A stretch of 64,000 nt of DNA, from NCBI RefSeq assembly GCF_008831125.1, contig NZ_WBKA01000001.1:186001-250000 (forward strand), read 5' to 3'. The notes beneath the pieces are model-generated. The model had not been told where the DNA came from. It made no database searches and saw only the letters and a list, made by a program, of their open reading frames with translations. Both the position numbers and the translations under genes were made by a program. This document shows, piece after piece, positions 19,530 to 28,308 of this stretch (the first letter of the stretch is position 1; each line of letters begins with the position of its first letter). Source of the stretch: Pseudoclavibacter caeni (GTDB taxonomy: Bacteria; Actinomycetota; Actinomycetes; Actinomycetales; Microbacteriaceae).

Positions 19530-20042
19530 ATGTCTCTCGAGGCCGTGCGCGCCGAGCTGCGCCAGGCGCACCGCGACAGCGACATCCGGGTCTTCGACGA
19601 GTCGAGCGCGACGGTCTCCGAGGCCGCCCACGCGATCGGCACCGAGCCCGCCCGCATCGCGAAGACGATCGCCATCGCCGACGAATCGGTCGCCGAGGGC
19701 GAGCCGCCCCGGGCCCTGCTGGTCGTCCTGGCCGGCGACGCGCGGCTGGCCAGCGGTGCGGTCAAACGCCGATTCGGCTTCAAGCCGCACATGCTGCCCC
19801 CGGACGACGTCGAGCCGCTCACCGGTCACCGCATCGGCGGCGTGTGCCCGTTCGCGAACCCCGCGAGCGCGACCGTGTGGCTCGACGAGTCACTGCGCCG
19901 CTTCGACGTGGTGTGGCCGGCGTGTGGCAGCGCGAACAGCGCGATCGGGCTCACCCTGCCGGATCTGGAGGTGCTGAGCGGCGCGGCCGGCTGGGTCGAT
20001 GTGGGCAAGGACTGGCGGGACGGGAGCGAGGAGCGGGCATGA
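19530..20042 (+). CDS. YbaK/EbsC-type aminoacyl-tRNA deacylase
   Basis: 170 residues covering the whole YbaK/ProX editing domain. Visible motifs are ARIAKTIAI, the catalytic-region lysine in GAVKRRFGFK, the conserved GGVCPF loop and a closing VWPACGSANSAIGL segment. Such proteins hydrolyse mischarged tRNA (Cys-tRNAPro or related species) in the cytoplasm; the exact tRNA is not predictable here. The ATG at 19530 has AGGAG nine bases upstream. The stop overlaps the nitroreductase start (ATGA). Confidence 0.88.
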   Translation: MSLEAVRAELRQAHRDSDIRVFDESSATVSEAAHAIGTEPARIAKTIAIADESVAEGEPPRALLVVLAGDARLASGAVKRRFGFKPHMLPPDDVEPLTGHRIGGVCPFANPASATVWLDESLRRFDVVWPACGSANSAIGLTLPDLEVLSGAAGWVDVGKDWRDGSEERA

Positions 20043-20644
20043 GCGAGCAGCAGACGGTGGACGCGGGAGCGCGGCGGGTGCCGACGAGCGAGCCGGTGAT
20101 CGACCTGATCGCCGGAAGGTGGAGTCCGCGCGCGTTCTCGGACGCGACGGTGTCGGATGCGACGCTCGCCGCCGGCCTCGAGGCGGCCCGGCTCGCCCCG
20201 TCCGCGTACAACTCGCAGCCGTGGCGGTTCATCGTCGGCCGCCGGGGCGGGCACGTGTTCGATCGGATCCTCGCGCACCTGATCCCCTTCAACCAGGGGT
20301 GGGCACGGGATGCCGCCGCGCTCGTGCTGAACGTCGCGGTGATCGAGGCCGATGGCCGGAAGGCCCCGCTGGCGCTGTACGACCTGGGGCTCGCCGTGCA
20401 GAGCCTGGTGCTGCAGCTGCAGGCGTCGGACGTCGCGAGCCACCAGATCTCGGGCATCGACCCGGACGCGCTCGACTCGGAGTTCGGCCTCGGCGCCGGA
20501 GAGCTCGCCGGCCTGCACGCGGTGACCGTGACGGTCATCGGCGTGCCCGGCGACCCCGCGCAGCTCGACGCGGGCACGCGCGAGCGGGAGACCGCCCCGC
20601 GCGAGCGGCTGCCGCTCGACGAGCTCGTGCTGCTGGCGGACTGA
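20039..20644 (+). CDS. Nitroreductase-family FMN oxidoreductase
   Basis: 201 residues. The N-terminal RWSPRAFSD motif and APSAYNSQPWRF are the standard FMN-binding signatures of the family; later segments (AALVLNVAV, DLGLAVQSLVLQLQA) match the dimer core. It probably reduces nitro, quinone or enone substrates with NAD(P)H; the true substrate is unknown. It is translationally coupled to the ybaK gene by ATGA. Confidence 0.9.
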   Translation: MSEQQTVDAGARRVPTSEPVIDLIAGRWSPRAFSDATVSDATLAAGLEAARLAPSAYNSQPWRFIVGRRGGHVFDRILAHLIPFNQGWARDAAALVLNVAVIEADGRKAPLALYDLGLAVQSLVLQLQASDVASHQISGIDPDALDSEFGLGAGELAGLHAVTVTVIGVPGDPAQLDAGTRERETAPRERLPLDELVLLAD

Positions 20645-20780
20645 TCGGAGCGGGGGCAGGGGCCCGCGGCTCGGAGCGGTCCGGAGCGGTCCCGGCACCG
20701 CGGGCCGCATCCGCCGGAGCGTTCAAGACCGCCGCACAGGCCCCGCATCCGCCGCGCAGAACCGCGGGGCCGCCGTCTCC

Positions 20781-20800
20781 GGCCTGCGGCACCGCAGGCC
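20781..20800 (-). terminator. Terminator hairpin after lplA
   Basis: A perfect 9-bp palindromic stem (GGCCTGCGG/CCGCAGGCC) directly abuts the lplA stop codon. It has no T-tract, as is common in high-GC actinobacteria. It lies between convergent genes. Confidence 0.45.
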
Positions 20801-21963
20801 TACGGCACCCGGTACAGCCAGTCGTCGCCGGCGAACTTCGTGTCGGCGAGCGCGCGGGCCCGGTCGAGCAGCGCGGGCTCGAGCGCGCCCTGCGTCAGGC
20901 CGTGCTCGCGCTCGAACACCTCGCACATGTGCTCGATGATCTGCTCACGGCTCAGGCCGGTCTGCGCTTTGAGCGGGTCGACCCGCTTCCTCGCCGAGGC
21001 GATGCCCTTGTCGCTGATCTTCTCACGGCCGATGCGCAGCACCTGGACCATGCGGTCGGCGTCGATGTCGTAGCTCATCGTCACGTGGTGCAGCACGCCG
21101 CCGCGGATGCGCTTCTGCGCCGCCCCGCCGATCTTGCCGCCCGCCGAGGTGATGTCGTTGAGCGGCTTGTACCAGGCGTCGATGCCGAGCTCGCGCAGGG
21201 CCGCGACCGTCCACGCGTCCAGGAACGCGTACGACTCCTCGAAGCTCAGGCCGGCGACGAGGCTGTCGGGCAGGTACAGCGAGTAGGTGACGACATTACC
21301 GCCCTCCATGAACATCGCGCCGCCGCCGGAGATGCGCCGCACCACGGGGATGTCGAACCGGGCCGCGGCCTCGAGGTCGACCTCGTTGCGCACCGACTGG
21401 AACGACCCGATGACGACCGCGGGCTCGGTCCAGTTCCAGATGCGCAGCGTCGGCGGGGTCTCGCCCCGGGCGACCGCCTCGGTGAGCACCTGGTCGAGGG
21501 CGAGGTGCACGCGCGGCGGCAGCGGCTCGGTGCGCACGAGCCGCCAGGGATGATCCCGCCAGGTCGTCGCCCGGGTGAGTGCCCGCCGGATGGCCGTCGC
21601 GATACCCGGGACGGTCACGCCGACGAGGTGCGCGTCGACGGGCAGGGCGGCCTCGATGCGCCGGCCGATCGCGTCCGCGGACGCGTCGGTGGGCAGGCCC
21701 TCGACCGCGCCGTTGATCGCGTCGAGGGTCGTGTCGGGCTCGAGGAAGAAGTCGCCGGAGAGGCGGAAGTCGCGGATGACGCCGTCCGCGTCGGTGAGAT
21801 CCACCACGACGAGCTTGCCACCGGGGATCTTGAACTCGCCGTGCCGCTGATCGGGGTGGGCGGCCGGGGTGGGCCGGTCAGGCTGGCCGGGCTGGCCGAG
21901 CTGGCCGGAAGAGGCAGGCCGGTCGAATGGATCGGGCCGGGCTGAGGTGATGCTGTCGTTCAC
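20800..21963 (-). CDS. lplA: Lipoate-protein ligase A with N-terminal accessory domain
   Basis: 387 residues from the GTG at 21963. After a Pro/Gln-rich lead, residues of roughly 40-140 match the small domain normally found at the LplA C-terminus (GEFKIPGGKLVVVD, LSGDFFLEPD). The catalytic domain follows, with RVHLALDQVL, IWNWTEPAVVIGSFQS, the RRISGGGAMFMEGGNVVTYS core and the lysine-containing SAGGKIGG segment. It attaches lipoate, or a related acyl group, to E2/GcvH lipoyl domains. A TAGACT box ends seven bases before the GTG, supporting this start over upstream in-frame codons. Confidence 0.88.
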   Translation of the reverse strand: MNDSITSARPDPFDRPASSGQLGQPGQPDRPTPAAHPDQRHGEFKIPGGKLVVVDLTDADGVIRDFRLSGDFFLEPDTTLDAINGAVEGLPTDASADAIGRRIEAALPVDAHLVGVTVPGIATAIRRALTRATTWRDHPWRLVRTEPLPPRVHLALDQVLTEAVARGETPPTLRIWNWTEPAVVIGSFQSVRNEVDLEAAARFDIPVVRRISGGGAMFMEGGNVVTYSLYLPDSLVAGLSFEESYAFLDAWTVAALRELGIDAWYKPLNDITSAGGKIGGAAQKRIRGGVLHHVTMSYDIDADRMVQVLRIGREKISDKGIASARKRVDPLKAQTGLSREQIIEHMCEVFEREHGLTQGALEPALLDRARALADTKFAGDDWLYRVP

Positions 21964-21970
21964 GACCCGC

Positions 21971-21976
21971 AGTCTA
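21971..21976 (-). promoter_or_regulatory. -10 box for leaderless lplA
   Basis: TAGACT on the minus strand, separated by seven bases from the GTG start; no ribosome site intervenes. Confidence 0.65.
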
Positions 21977-22055
21977 GCCGTGGCCGCCCCCGGCAGCGGC
22001 CGGGCCGGCGCCGTGACCCTGGCCTCCCCTCTGGCCCGAGGCGGGCGGCGCGCCC

Positions 22056-22061
22056 TATGAT
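22056..22061 (+). promoter_or_regulatory. -10 box for the aldehyde dehydrogenase gene
   Basis: TATGAT on the plus strand, giving a leader of about 170 bases before the ATG at 22239. No riboswitch fold was recognised in the leader. Confidence 0.4.
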
Positions 22062-22238
22062 GTGGTATCCGACATCCGTCGGCGAGCAGTCCTCGGCACG
22101 TCACCGCCACGCGACGGCATCCCCCGACGCCGCAGCGAACCGAGGACCGCGCCGTGCGTCCGCAGCGTCCACCGGGTCACGTCCCGGTGATCGCTGATGC
22201 CCCGGCGCCCAGCGCGCCGCATCGAGAAAGAAGAGGAC

Positions 22239-23630
22239 ATGGCATACGCAACCACCAACCCGTTCACCGGCGAGGTCGTCAGGACATTCCCCGACGCGAC
22301 CGAGTCGGAGATCGAGACCGCACTCGCGCAGGCGCACGAGACGTTCCTCGCCTGGCGCGAGACGAGTTTCGAGCACCGCGCGGGGATCCTCGCCAACGCC
22401 GCCCGCATCCTGCGTGAGAACAAGCGCGAGTACGCCGAGATCCTCACCCTCGAGATGGGCAAGCTCATCGCCGAGGCCGAGGGCGAGGTCGAGCTGTGCG
22501 CCCAGATGCTCGACTACTACGTACGCTTCGGCGCCGAGACGCTCAAGCCGCGCTTCCTGCCGGCCCAGGGGTTCGGCGACACCGACGTGCAGCTCGTCAA
22601 CGACCCGCTCGGCGTGATCTTCGCCGTCGAGCCGTGGAACTTCCCGTACTACCAGGTGATCCGCATCACCGCCCCGCAGGTGACCGCCGGCAACGTGATC
22701 GTGCTCAAGCACGCCTCGAACGTGCCCCAGTCGGCGCTGGCGATGGTCGACCTGTTCGATCGGGCCGGCGCGCCCAAGGGCCTGCTGACGAACCTGTTCC
22801 TGCCGCACTCCCAGACCGAGCGCGTGATCGCCGACCCGCGCGTGCGCGGCGTGGCCCTCACCGGTTCCGAGGCCGCCGGCTCGATCATCGCCTCGCTGGC
22901 CGCGAAGCACCTGAAGAAGAGCACGCTCGAGCTCGGCGGCGCCGACGCGTTCATCGTGCTCGATGACGCCGACGTGGAGAAGGCCGCCGACTGGGCCGTC
23001 TTCGGCCGGCACTGGAACGGCGGGCAGGTGTGCGTCTCGTCGAAGCGCCTGATCGTCGTCGACTCCGTCTACGACCGGTTCGTGGCCCGGTACCGCGAGG
23101 GTGTCGCGAAGCTCGTCGCCGGCGATCCGATGGATCCGAGGAGCACGCTGGCCCCGCTGTCGTCGCAGAAGGCCGCCGACGACCTGAAGGCACAGGTTGA
23201 GCAGGCCGTCGCCGACGGCGCAAAGGCCGAGACCCTCGCCACCGCGGTGCCGGGTCAGGGCGCGTTCTTCCAGCCGACGATCCTCACCGACATCAGCGAG
23301 GACTCCGCCGCCTTCCACACCGAGTTCTTCGGCCCCGTCACCCAGCTGTACCGGGCGAAGGACGAGGAGGACGCGATCCGCATCGCCAACGACTCGCCGT
23401 TCGGCCTGGGCGGCTCGGTGTTCAGCCGCGACGTCAACCATGCGCAGCAGGTCGCCCGCCGGCTCGACACCGGCATGGTGTACATCAACCAGCCCACCGG
23501 CGTGAAGGCCGACATCCCCTTCGGCGGGGTGAAGAACTCGGGCTACGGCCACGAGCTCATCGACTTGGGCATCAAGGAGTTCGTCAACGAGAAGGTCGTT
23601 GTCGTCACCGACATCGACGGCTCGTTCTGA
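22239..23630 (+). CDS. NAD(P)-dependent aldehyde dehydrogenase, succinate-semialdehyde dehydrogenase-like
   Basis: 463 residues. Catalytic Glu lies in TLELGGADAF and catalytic Cys in WNGGQVCVSSKR; the cofactor site is marked by VEPWNFPYYQ and LTGSEAAG. The short N-terminus (MAYATTNPFTGEVV) and overall pattern resemble the GabD/SSADH branch, which oxidises succinate semialdehyde to succinate. Other aldehydes are possible because no GABA or related pathway genes are nearby. The ATG is preceded by AAGAAGAGG. A strong hairpin follows the gene. Confidence 0.9.
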   Translation: MAYATTNPFTGEVVRTFPDATESEIETALAQAHETFLAWRETSFEHRAGILANAARILRENKREYAEILTLEMGKLIAEAEGEVELCAQMLDYYVRFGAETLKPRFLPAQGFGDTDVQLVNDPLGVIFAVEPWNFPYYQVIRITAPQVTAGNVIVLKHASNVPQSALAMVDLFDRAGAPKGLLTNLFLPHSQTERVIADPRVRGVALTGSEAAGSIIASLAAKHLKKSTLELGGADAFIVLDDADVEKAADWAVFGRHWNGGQVCVSSKRLIVVDSVYDRFVARYREGVAKLVAGDPMDPRSTLAPLSSQKAADDLKAQVEQAVADGAKAETLATAVPGQGAFFQPTILTDISEDSAAFHTEFFGPVTQLYRAKDEEDAIRIANDSPFGLGGSVFSRDVNHAQQVARRLDTGMVYINQPTGVKADIPFGGVKNSGYGHELIDLGIKEFVNEKVVVVTDIDGSF

Positions 23631-23672
23631 TCGGCTGATCGGCTCGCGACTGACCGTCGCGGCTGATCGGTC

Positions 23673-23709
23673 ACGGAGGGCCCCGTCCGTCATGGACGGG
23701 GCCCTCCGT
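23673..23709. terminator. Strong intrinsic-type terminator hairpin
   Basis: A perfect 16-bp stem (ACGGAGGGCCCCGTCC and its complement) with a 5-base loop lies 42 bases after the dehydrogenase stop. The next gene is convergent, so it probably ends transcription from both sides. Confidence 0.85.
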
Positions 23710-23800
23710 CGTCTCATGCGGCCGACGGGTCAGCGCGGTCGCGATCGGCGTCCTCCGGCGACACCACCGGATGACTCTGACCGCTCGCCCGGCCTCCGGC

Positions 23801-24061
23801 TCACGACCGGCTCTTGGTGATGGCTCCCCACACCAGCAGCACGATGACCGACCCGCCGATCGCGAGCGCCCAGGAGCCGAGCGAGAAGAAGTGGTCGACG
23901 CCAACACCGAACAGCAGGCTGCCGATCCAGCCTCCGACGACAGCGCCGACGACCCCGAGGATCAGGGTCGCGATCCATCCCCCGCCCTGTTCTCCGGGCA
24001 GGATGGCCTTGGCGATGGCCCCGGCGACGAGGCCAAGCAGCAGGAATCCGAGAAAGCCCAT
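23801..24061 (-). CDS. GlsB/YeaQ/YmgE family small membrane protein
   Basis: 86 residues with three hydrophobic segments and the family pattern LLGLVAGAIAKAILPGEQGGG, then a glycine-rich helix (GVVGAVVGGWIG). These proteins are general-stress-associated membrane proteins (called transglycosylase-associated in older annotations); their activity is unknown. It is transcribed alone, between the convergent terminator and the MprF-like gene's stop. Confidence 0.88.
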   Translation of the reverse strand: MGFLGFLLLGLVAGAIAKAILPGEQGGGWIATLILGVVGAVVGGWIGSLLFGVGVDHFFSLGSWALAIGGSVIVLLVWGAITKSRS

Positions 24062-24134
24062 GGCCTCCTCCTCTCCGTCGAGGACGACGCTCCCCCGTGC
24101 GGCTCACGAGGAGTCGTCCTGTGGAGGCCCCACG

Positions 24135-26789
24135 CTACCGGCTCGGCACCTCCACGCGCCGGATCGTATTGACCAGCTGGTCGAGGCGCATGTCAGGCAC
24201 GTACGCATGTGCGACCGCGAGCCCGGCGGCCGTCAGCACGGACGCGTCCGGGTAGACGACGTGGATCTCGCGTTCGGTCGGCTGGAACTTCCGCTTGAAC
24301 AGGAACAGCGAGTGGAAGCCGTACAGCGGCTCGAGGACGGTGGAGAGGACGGTGAGCAGCCGGGTCAGCGGGGCCGGGTCGTCCGGATCGAGCCCGGCCA
24401 GAGGCGCAGCCGACAGGCTCATGAACTCGGCCTCGCCCTCGTCGCGCAGCCGCTCGGCCATGCGCGCGATGAGGAACTCCATGATCCCGTTCGGACTCTC
24501 CGGATGTCGGCGCATGAAGTCGAGCGTCCAGCCGACGACCCGGCCGTCTCGGCAGGTGGGCAGCCAGCTCGTCGCGGCGACGACCTGTCCGTCCGCGTCC
24601 TCGGCGAGCAGCAGTCGCACCCGCCGGTCGCGCAGCTGATCGACGCCGCCGAGTGTGAACCCCATCTCGGGCAGGGCCTTGTCGCCCACCCACTCCTCGC
24701 TGATCGCCTCGATCTGCAGCTGCACGGCCAGCGAGCAGTCCGGGAAGGTCGTCAGCCGGTCGGTGATCCCCTCGCGGGCGGCCCGATTGATCGCGGTGCG
24801 CACGTCCTGCCACTTCTTCCCGCGCGTCGCCCAGGCGCGGGGGTCGATGACCGACTCAAGCCCGACCGGCTGCGAGCGCCAGCCGCGGGCGACGAGCAGG
24901 TCGCGACAGCGGTCGTGGACACTGTAGAAGACCGGGGTGAGCGCCCGATCATCGCAGAACCGGACGAACTCGAGCGTGGCCCGGTCGGCCTCGGCCGGGT
25001 CGCCGAAGGGCTCGCCGAGCGTCAGGGCGATGCCGTGTGACACCCGGTACGCGATGGCGCTGCACCCCGAGGCCGAGAACCACCAGGTGTTCCCCGGCCA
25101 GGTCGCCATGAACGACAACGACTCGCCGCCCAGGCTCAACAACCGGTCGGCCCGTCCCCGGGCCGCCCGTTCCGATCGCGGCGGCACGACCTGCAGCAGC
25201 GCGATAGCGCAGCCGATCGCGACGGCCCAGACCACCGGCCCGATCCAGTGGTAGACCACGCCGGCCAGCGGGTCGACCGGCAGGAACCCGGGGGCGGTGA
25301 GGCCGAGGAACCCCGCGGGGACGAGCCGCTCGGGCAGGTCGGCGAGCACGGCGAGCGGCGTGGGCTCGGGGCTGAACCCCGAGGGATGCCATGTGCCTAC
25401 GGCGACATACAGCGCGGACGCACCCAGCAGCGTCCCAAGGAACGTCACCGTGACCGCGCGCACGCGGCGACGCGAGGCGAGCAGCTGCAGGTGGCGGCGG
25501 CCCGCAACGAGCAGGCCGGCGACGACGAGCGGCGCGAGGGCCGACGCGGCGAGCGTGAGGGTCAGCTCGGCGGCCCGATGGTGGCGCGGCAGGTCCAGAT
25601 CGCCGACGAGATACGGGCCGATCAGGAAGTACCACATGGAGAGCGCCGACAGCCCTGCGTTCACGGCGATCGCGAGCCAGGCGGCGGCGCGGCGTCCACG
25701 CAGGATGCCGTATGCCGCGACCAGCATCAGCAGCGTCGGCAGCACGGTGACGGCGACCCCGCCGACGCTGCCGACCCGGCCGAGCGTGAACTGGTGGAGG
25801 CAGCCGGCGGCCACACTCGACTGCTGCGCGGCGTCCAGGCAGCGCTGCAGCCGGGCCGGATTCGCCGTCGTGTCGGTCAGCAGCAGTCCGAGCGGGGTCA
25901 GGGGCCCGAGGCTCACCGGCGAGAACACCGTGAGCACCGGGCCGACCGCGAGGATCGCCACGAGCGAGGCGAGCAGCACGCGCGCCTCGCGATGCGAGCT
26001 GCGCGGGGTCACCAGCGGGACGCCGCGGCGCCGGCCCCAGATCGCGCCGAGCGCGTGCCCGGTCACCGCGGCGAGCAGCACGTACAGGTCCACGGGCGCC
26101 GCGTCGAACAGCAGCAGGGCCACCGCCGCGGCGTAGCCGATCGCGCGCACGCGGTGCCGCCAGAACACGCCCATGAGCCCGGAGGCGGCGAACAGCGCCC
26201 CGGCGAGGGGCACGGCGACGGGGGCGGCGAGCTCGTCGGCGGCGCCGAGCGCCCACAGCTCGTTCAGGTGCATCCCGAGGCTCACGACACCGACGCCGAC
26301 GCCGACGCCGACCGTGCCGGTGACGAGCAGGGCGACCAGTGCCCGTCGCCAGCCGAGCACGGTCTCAGTGACCCCGAGCACGACGAGGGCGGCGAGGGCG
26401 TGCACGACCACCGCGACCACGCGCTGGTCGACGACGAGCGTCGCCGGCACCCGCAGCGGCCACAGCGGGCCGAGCGCGTCGATCCGGAGGGTCGCCAGCC
26501 GCGCGACGAGGTCCAGCCCGGCGAGGGCGTCGACGACGCGCAGCACGACGTTGGCGAGCAGGATCAGGGCGACGATGGCGACGGTGAGCGGGTGTCCGCG
26601 CAGCCAGCGCCTGGCGTCGCCCCCCAGCCGGGCCGGCAGCGAGGGACGGGACGGGTCACCGTCACCCGCCCGTCCGCGCGGCTCGTCGACGCGCCGCACG
26701 TGCCCAACGGTCGCCTCGTCGCGTGCTGGACCGCCGCGGCGAGCACCGCCGTGTCCCGGCTCCGCGAGCCGCGCCGTCTCGTCGCTCAT
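24135..26789 (-). CDS. MprF-like aminoacyl-lipid synthase (DUF2156, GNAT fold)
   Basis: 884 residues. A charged N-terminal tail is followed by about ten membrane segments, including a rhomboid-like region. The C-terminal DUF2156 domain (from about 560) has the typical FMATWPGNTWWF, RVSHGIALTLGEPFG, GKKWQDVRTAINRA and GVMEFL-like (GIMEFLIARM) motifs. MprF enzymes move an amino acid from aminoacyl-tRNA to phosphatidylglycerol or diacylglycerol, altering surface charge. GGAGGAGG precedes the ATG at 26789, which overlaps the esterase stop (ATGA). Which amino acid and lipid are used cannot be told. Confidence 0.85.
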   Translation of the reverse strand: MSDETARLAEPGHGGARRGGPARDEATVGHVRRVDEPRGRAGDGDPSRPSLPARLGGDARRWLRGHPLTVAIVALILLANVVLRVVDALAGLDLVARLATLRIDALGPLWPLRVPATLVVDQRVVAVVVHALAALVVLGVTETVLGWRRALVALLVTGTVGVGVGVGVVSLGMHLNELWALGAADELAAPVAVPLAGALFAASGLMGVFWRHRVRAIGYAAAVALLLFDAAPVDLYVLLAAVTGHALGAIWGRRRGVPLVTPRSSHREARVLLASLVAILAVGPVLTVFSPVSLGPLTPLGLLLTDTTANPARLQRCLDAAQQSSVAAGCLHQFTLGRVGSVGGVAVTVLPTLLMLVAAYGILRGRRAAAWLAIAVNAGLSALSMWYFLIGPYLVGDLDLPRHHRAAELTLTLAASALAPLVVAGLLVAGRRHLQLLASRRRVRAVTVTFLGTLLGASALYVAVGTWHPSGFSPEPTPLAVLADLPERLVPAGFLGLTAPGFLPVDPLAGVVYHWIGPVVWAVAIGCAIALLQVVPPRSERAARGRADRLLSLGGESLSFMATWPGNTWWFSASGCSAIAYRVSHGIALTLGEPFGDPAEADRATLEFVRFCDDRALTPVFYSVHDRCRDLLVARGWRSQPVGLESVIDPRAWATRGKKWQDVRTAINRAAREGITDRLTTFPDCSLAVQLQIEAISEEWVGDKALPEMGFTLGGVDQLRDRRVRLLLAEDADGQVVAATSWLPTCRDGRVVGWTLDFMRRHPESPNGIMEFLIARMAERLRDEGEAEFMSLSAAPLAGLDPDDPAPLTRLLTVLSTVLEPLYGFHSLFLFKRKFQPTEREIHVVYPDASVLTAAGLAVAHAYVPDMRLDQLVNTIRRVEVPSR

Positions 26790-28147
26790 CGCCCCTCCTC
26801 CACACCGTTCCACTGCGTGATGGCCGTGGCCTGGTCGTCGAGACCGAGGCGCACGCCGAGCCGGTCGACGATCACCGGCAGCACCCGGCGCACGGTGTAC
26901 CAGTCGTGGCCGGTGCCGTCGGAGATCAGCCGGTCGACGGTGCGCCCGGACTGCTCGGCCACCGGGGTGAACGCGTCGATGTTCCGCAGCGCCTCGGCGT
27001 CCGTGCTCCCCGCCGCGAGCACGACGTACTGGCCGGACGGCGCGTCGTCGGCGAGGGTGCGCAGCGGCGTCTCGCGCTCGTACGCCTCGCGGTCGCCGCC
27101 GAACCACTGGTCGATCATCTGCTGCTCCGTGCCGTTCGTGGGCTCCAGCTCGCTGGAGATCGCGAACAGTGACGCGTAGCGGTCGTCCTGCTGTGGCCCG
27201 AGCTGCATCGTGCAGGTCGCCCCTTGCGAGAAGCCGCCGAGCGCCCACTGCGTGCGGTCGGCGCTGACGGGCAGGTTCGCCAGGATCCAAGCCGGCACGT
27301 CCTGTGTCAGGTAGGTCTTGGACGCCCCGTACTGCGCGGTGTCGACGCACATGGGGTTCGCGTAGGGGTCGCCGAGCTGGTCGGGTACCACGACGATGGG
27401 CGCCACGCCGTCGTGCGCGGCGGCGTATGCGTCGAGGGTCGCCGCGAGCCCGCCGGCGACGAACATGTCGTCCGGCGAGCCGGGCTGCCCTGCCAGTGCG
27501 ACGATCACCGGCAGCGCCGGAACGGTGTCGCCGAGCGCGGCCGGGGGCAGGTAGACGTCGGCGGTGCGGGCGGGGAACCCGGAGACCGTGGCCGGGATGT
27601 CGACGGATGCGACCACGCCCTGCCCGGGCGTCGTTCCGTGATCCTGCGCCAGCCAGACGTCGAGGGACTCATCGGCGCCACGCAGCAGACTCGCGTCGAT
27701 CGTCTGGTAGCGCGGCAGCCCGAGGGCGAGCCGCAGCGTCGGGTACTGGCCGAACGCCCCGTTGACCTGCACTGCGCCGAACAGCAGCGCGACAGCGGCG
27801 AGCACGATCGCCAGCCAGCGGCGCCAGCGCCGGGTGACGATCGCGGCGACGACGAGCAGGCCGATCTCGCCCAGGGCGAGCGCCACCCGGCGCATGGCCA
27901 CCCAGCCGATGCTCACGCCGAACACGTCGAGGACGTCCGACACGAGCCACGCGACCAGCAGCCCGAGCGCGCCGGACGCCACACCGGCGCCGAGCACGAC
28001 GAGCACCCGGCGCCACGCGGCCCGGGAGCGCCAGTCGGGCAGCACCATCGCCACGAGCAGAGCCACGGGCCCGCCGAGCGCGATGACGCGCAGCATCGAC
28101 ACGAGCGTCCCGTCGACGAGATTCACATCCGGCACCCAGTCAAGCAC
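26786..28147 (-). CDS. Membrane-anchored alpha/beta-hydrolase esterase coupled to the MprF-like gene
   Basis: 453 residues. About four membrane helices fill the first 140 residues, followed by an extracellular esterase-D/antigen-85-like hydrolase domain. The nucleophile is in GGFSQGATC, the catalytic His in SDGTGHDWYTVRR, and Asp/Glu candidates lie between them. The GTG start has a TAGGGT box ending seven bases upstream. The overlap with the MprF-like gene suggests joint action on aminoacylated lipids; a comparable synthase/esterase pair has been reported in Corynebacterium. That function is inferred from gene order and fold. Confidence 0.82.
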   Translation of the reverse strand: MLDWVPDVNLVDGTLVSMLRVIALGGPVALLVAMVLPDWRSRAAWRRVLVVLGAGVASGALGLLVAWLVSDVLDVFGVSIGWVAMRRVALALGEIGLLVVAAIVTRRWRRWLAIVLAAVALLFGAVQVNGAFGQYPTLRLALGLPRYQTIDASLLRGADESLDVWLAQDHGTTPGQGVVASVDIPATVSGFPARTADVYLPPAALGDTVPALPVIVALAGQPGSPDDMFVAGGLAATLDAYAAAHDGVAPIVVVPDQLGDPYANPMCVDTAQYGASKTYLTQDVPAWILANLPVSADRTQWALGGFSQGATCTMQLGPQQDDRYASLFAISSELEPTNGTEQQMIDQWFGGDREAYERETPLRTLADDAPSGQYVVLAAGSTDAEALRNIDAFTPVAEQSGRTVDRLISDGTGHDWYTVRRVLPVIVDRLGVRLGLDDQATAITQWNGVEEGR

Positions 28148-28154
28148 GTCTCAG

Positions 28155-28160
28155 ACCCTA
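28155..28160 (-). promoter_or_regulatory. -10 box for the leaderless esterase-mprF operon
   Basis: TAGGGT on the minus strand ends seven bases before the GTG start at 28147. Confidence 0.6.
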
Positions 28161-28308
28161 GCCGGGTCGTGCGCATCGGCGCGCGGGGGAGGTGGCGCTG
28201 ACAGCGCACGCACAGAAGCCACCGAGGACGCCTCGGTCACGTCCGCCTCGCGGCGCCGCGGAGCGACCAGGCCGCCGACGCACGTCCCCGAGACGCGTCC
28301 GGACCAGG

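Noticed and set aside
17816-20038. Long open frame leading into the nitroreductase gene
   Set aside because: It is antisense to the carboxypeptidase and out of frame with ybaK. The ATG at 20039 is the coupled start.
25248-27179. A 643-codon open frame antisense to the MprF-like and esterase genes
   Set aside because: Composition is typical of a GC-skew shadow (runs of Arg, His, Gln, Gly), and the opposite strand encodes two recognisable membrane proteins.
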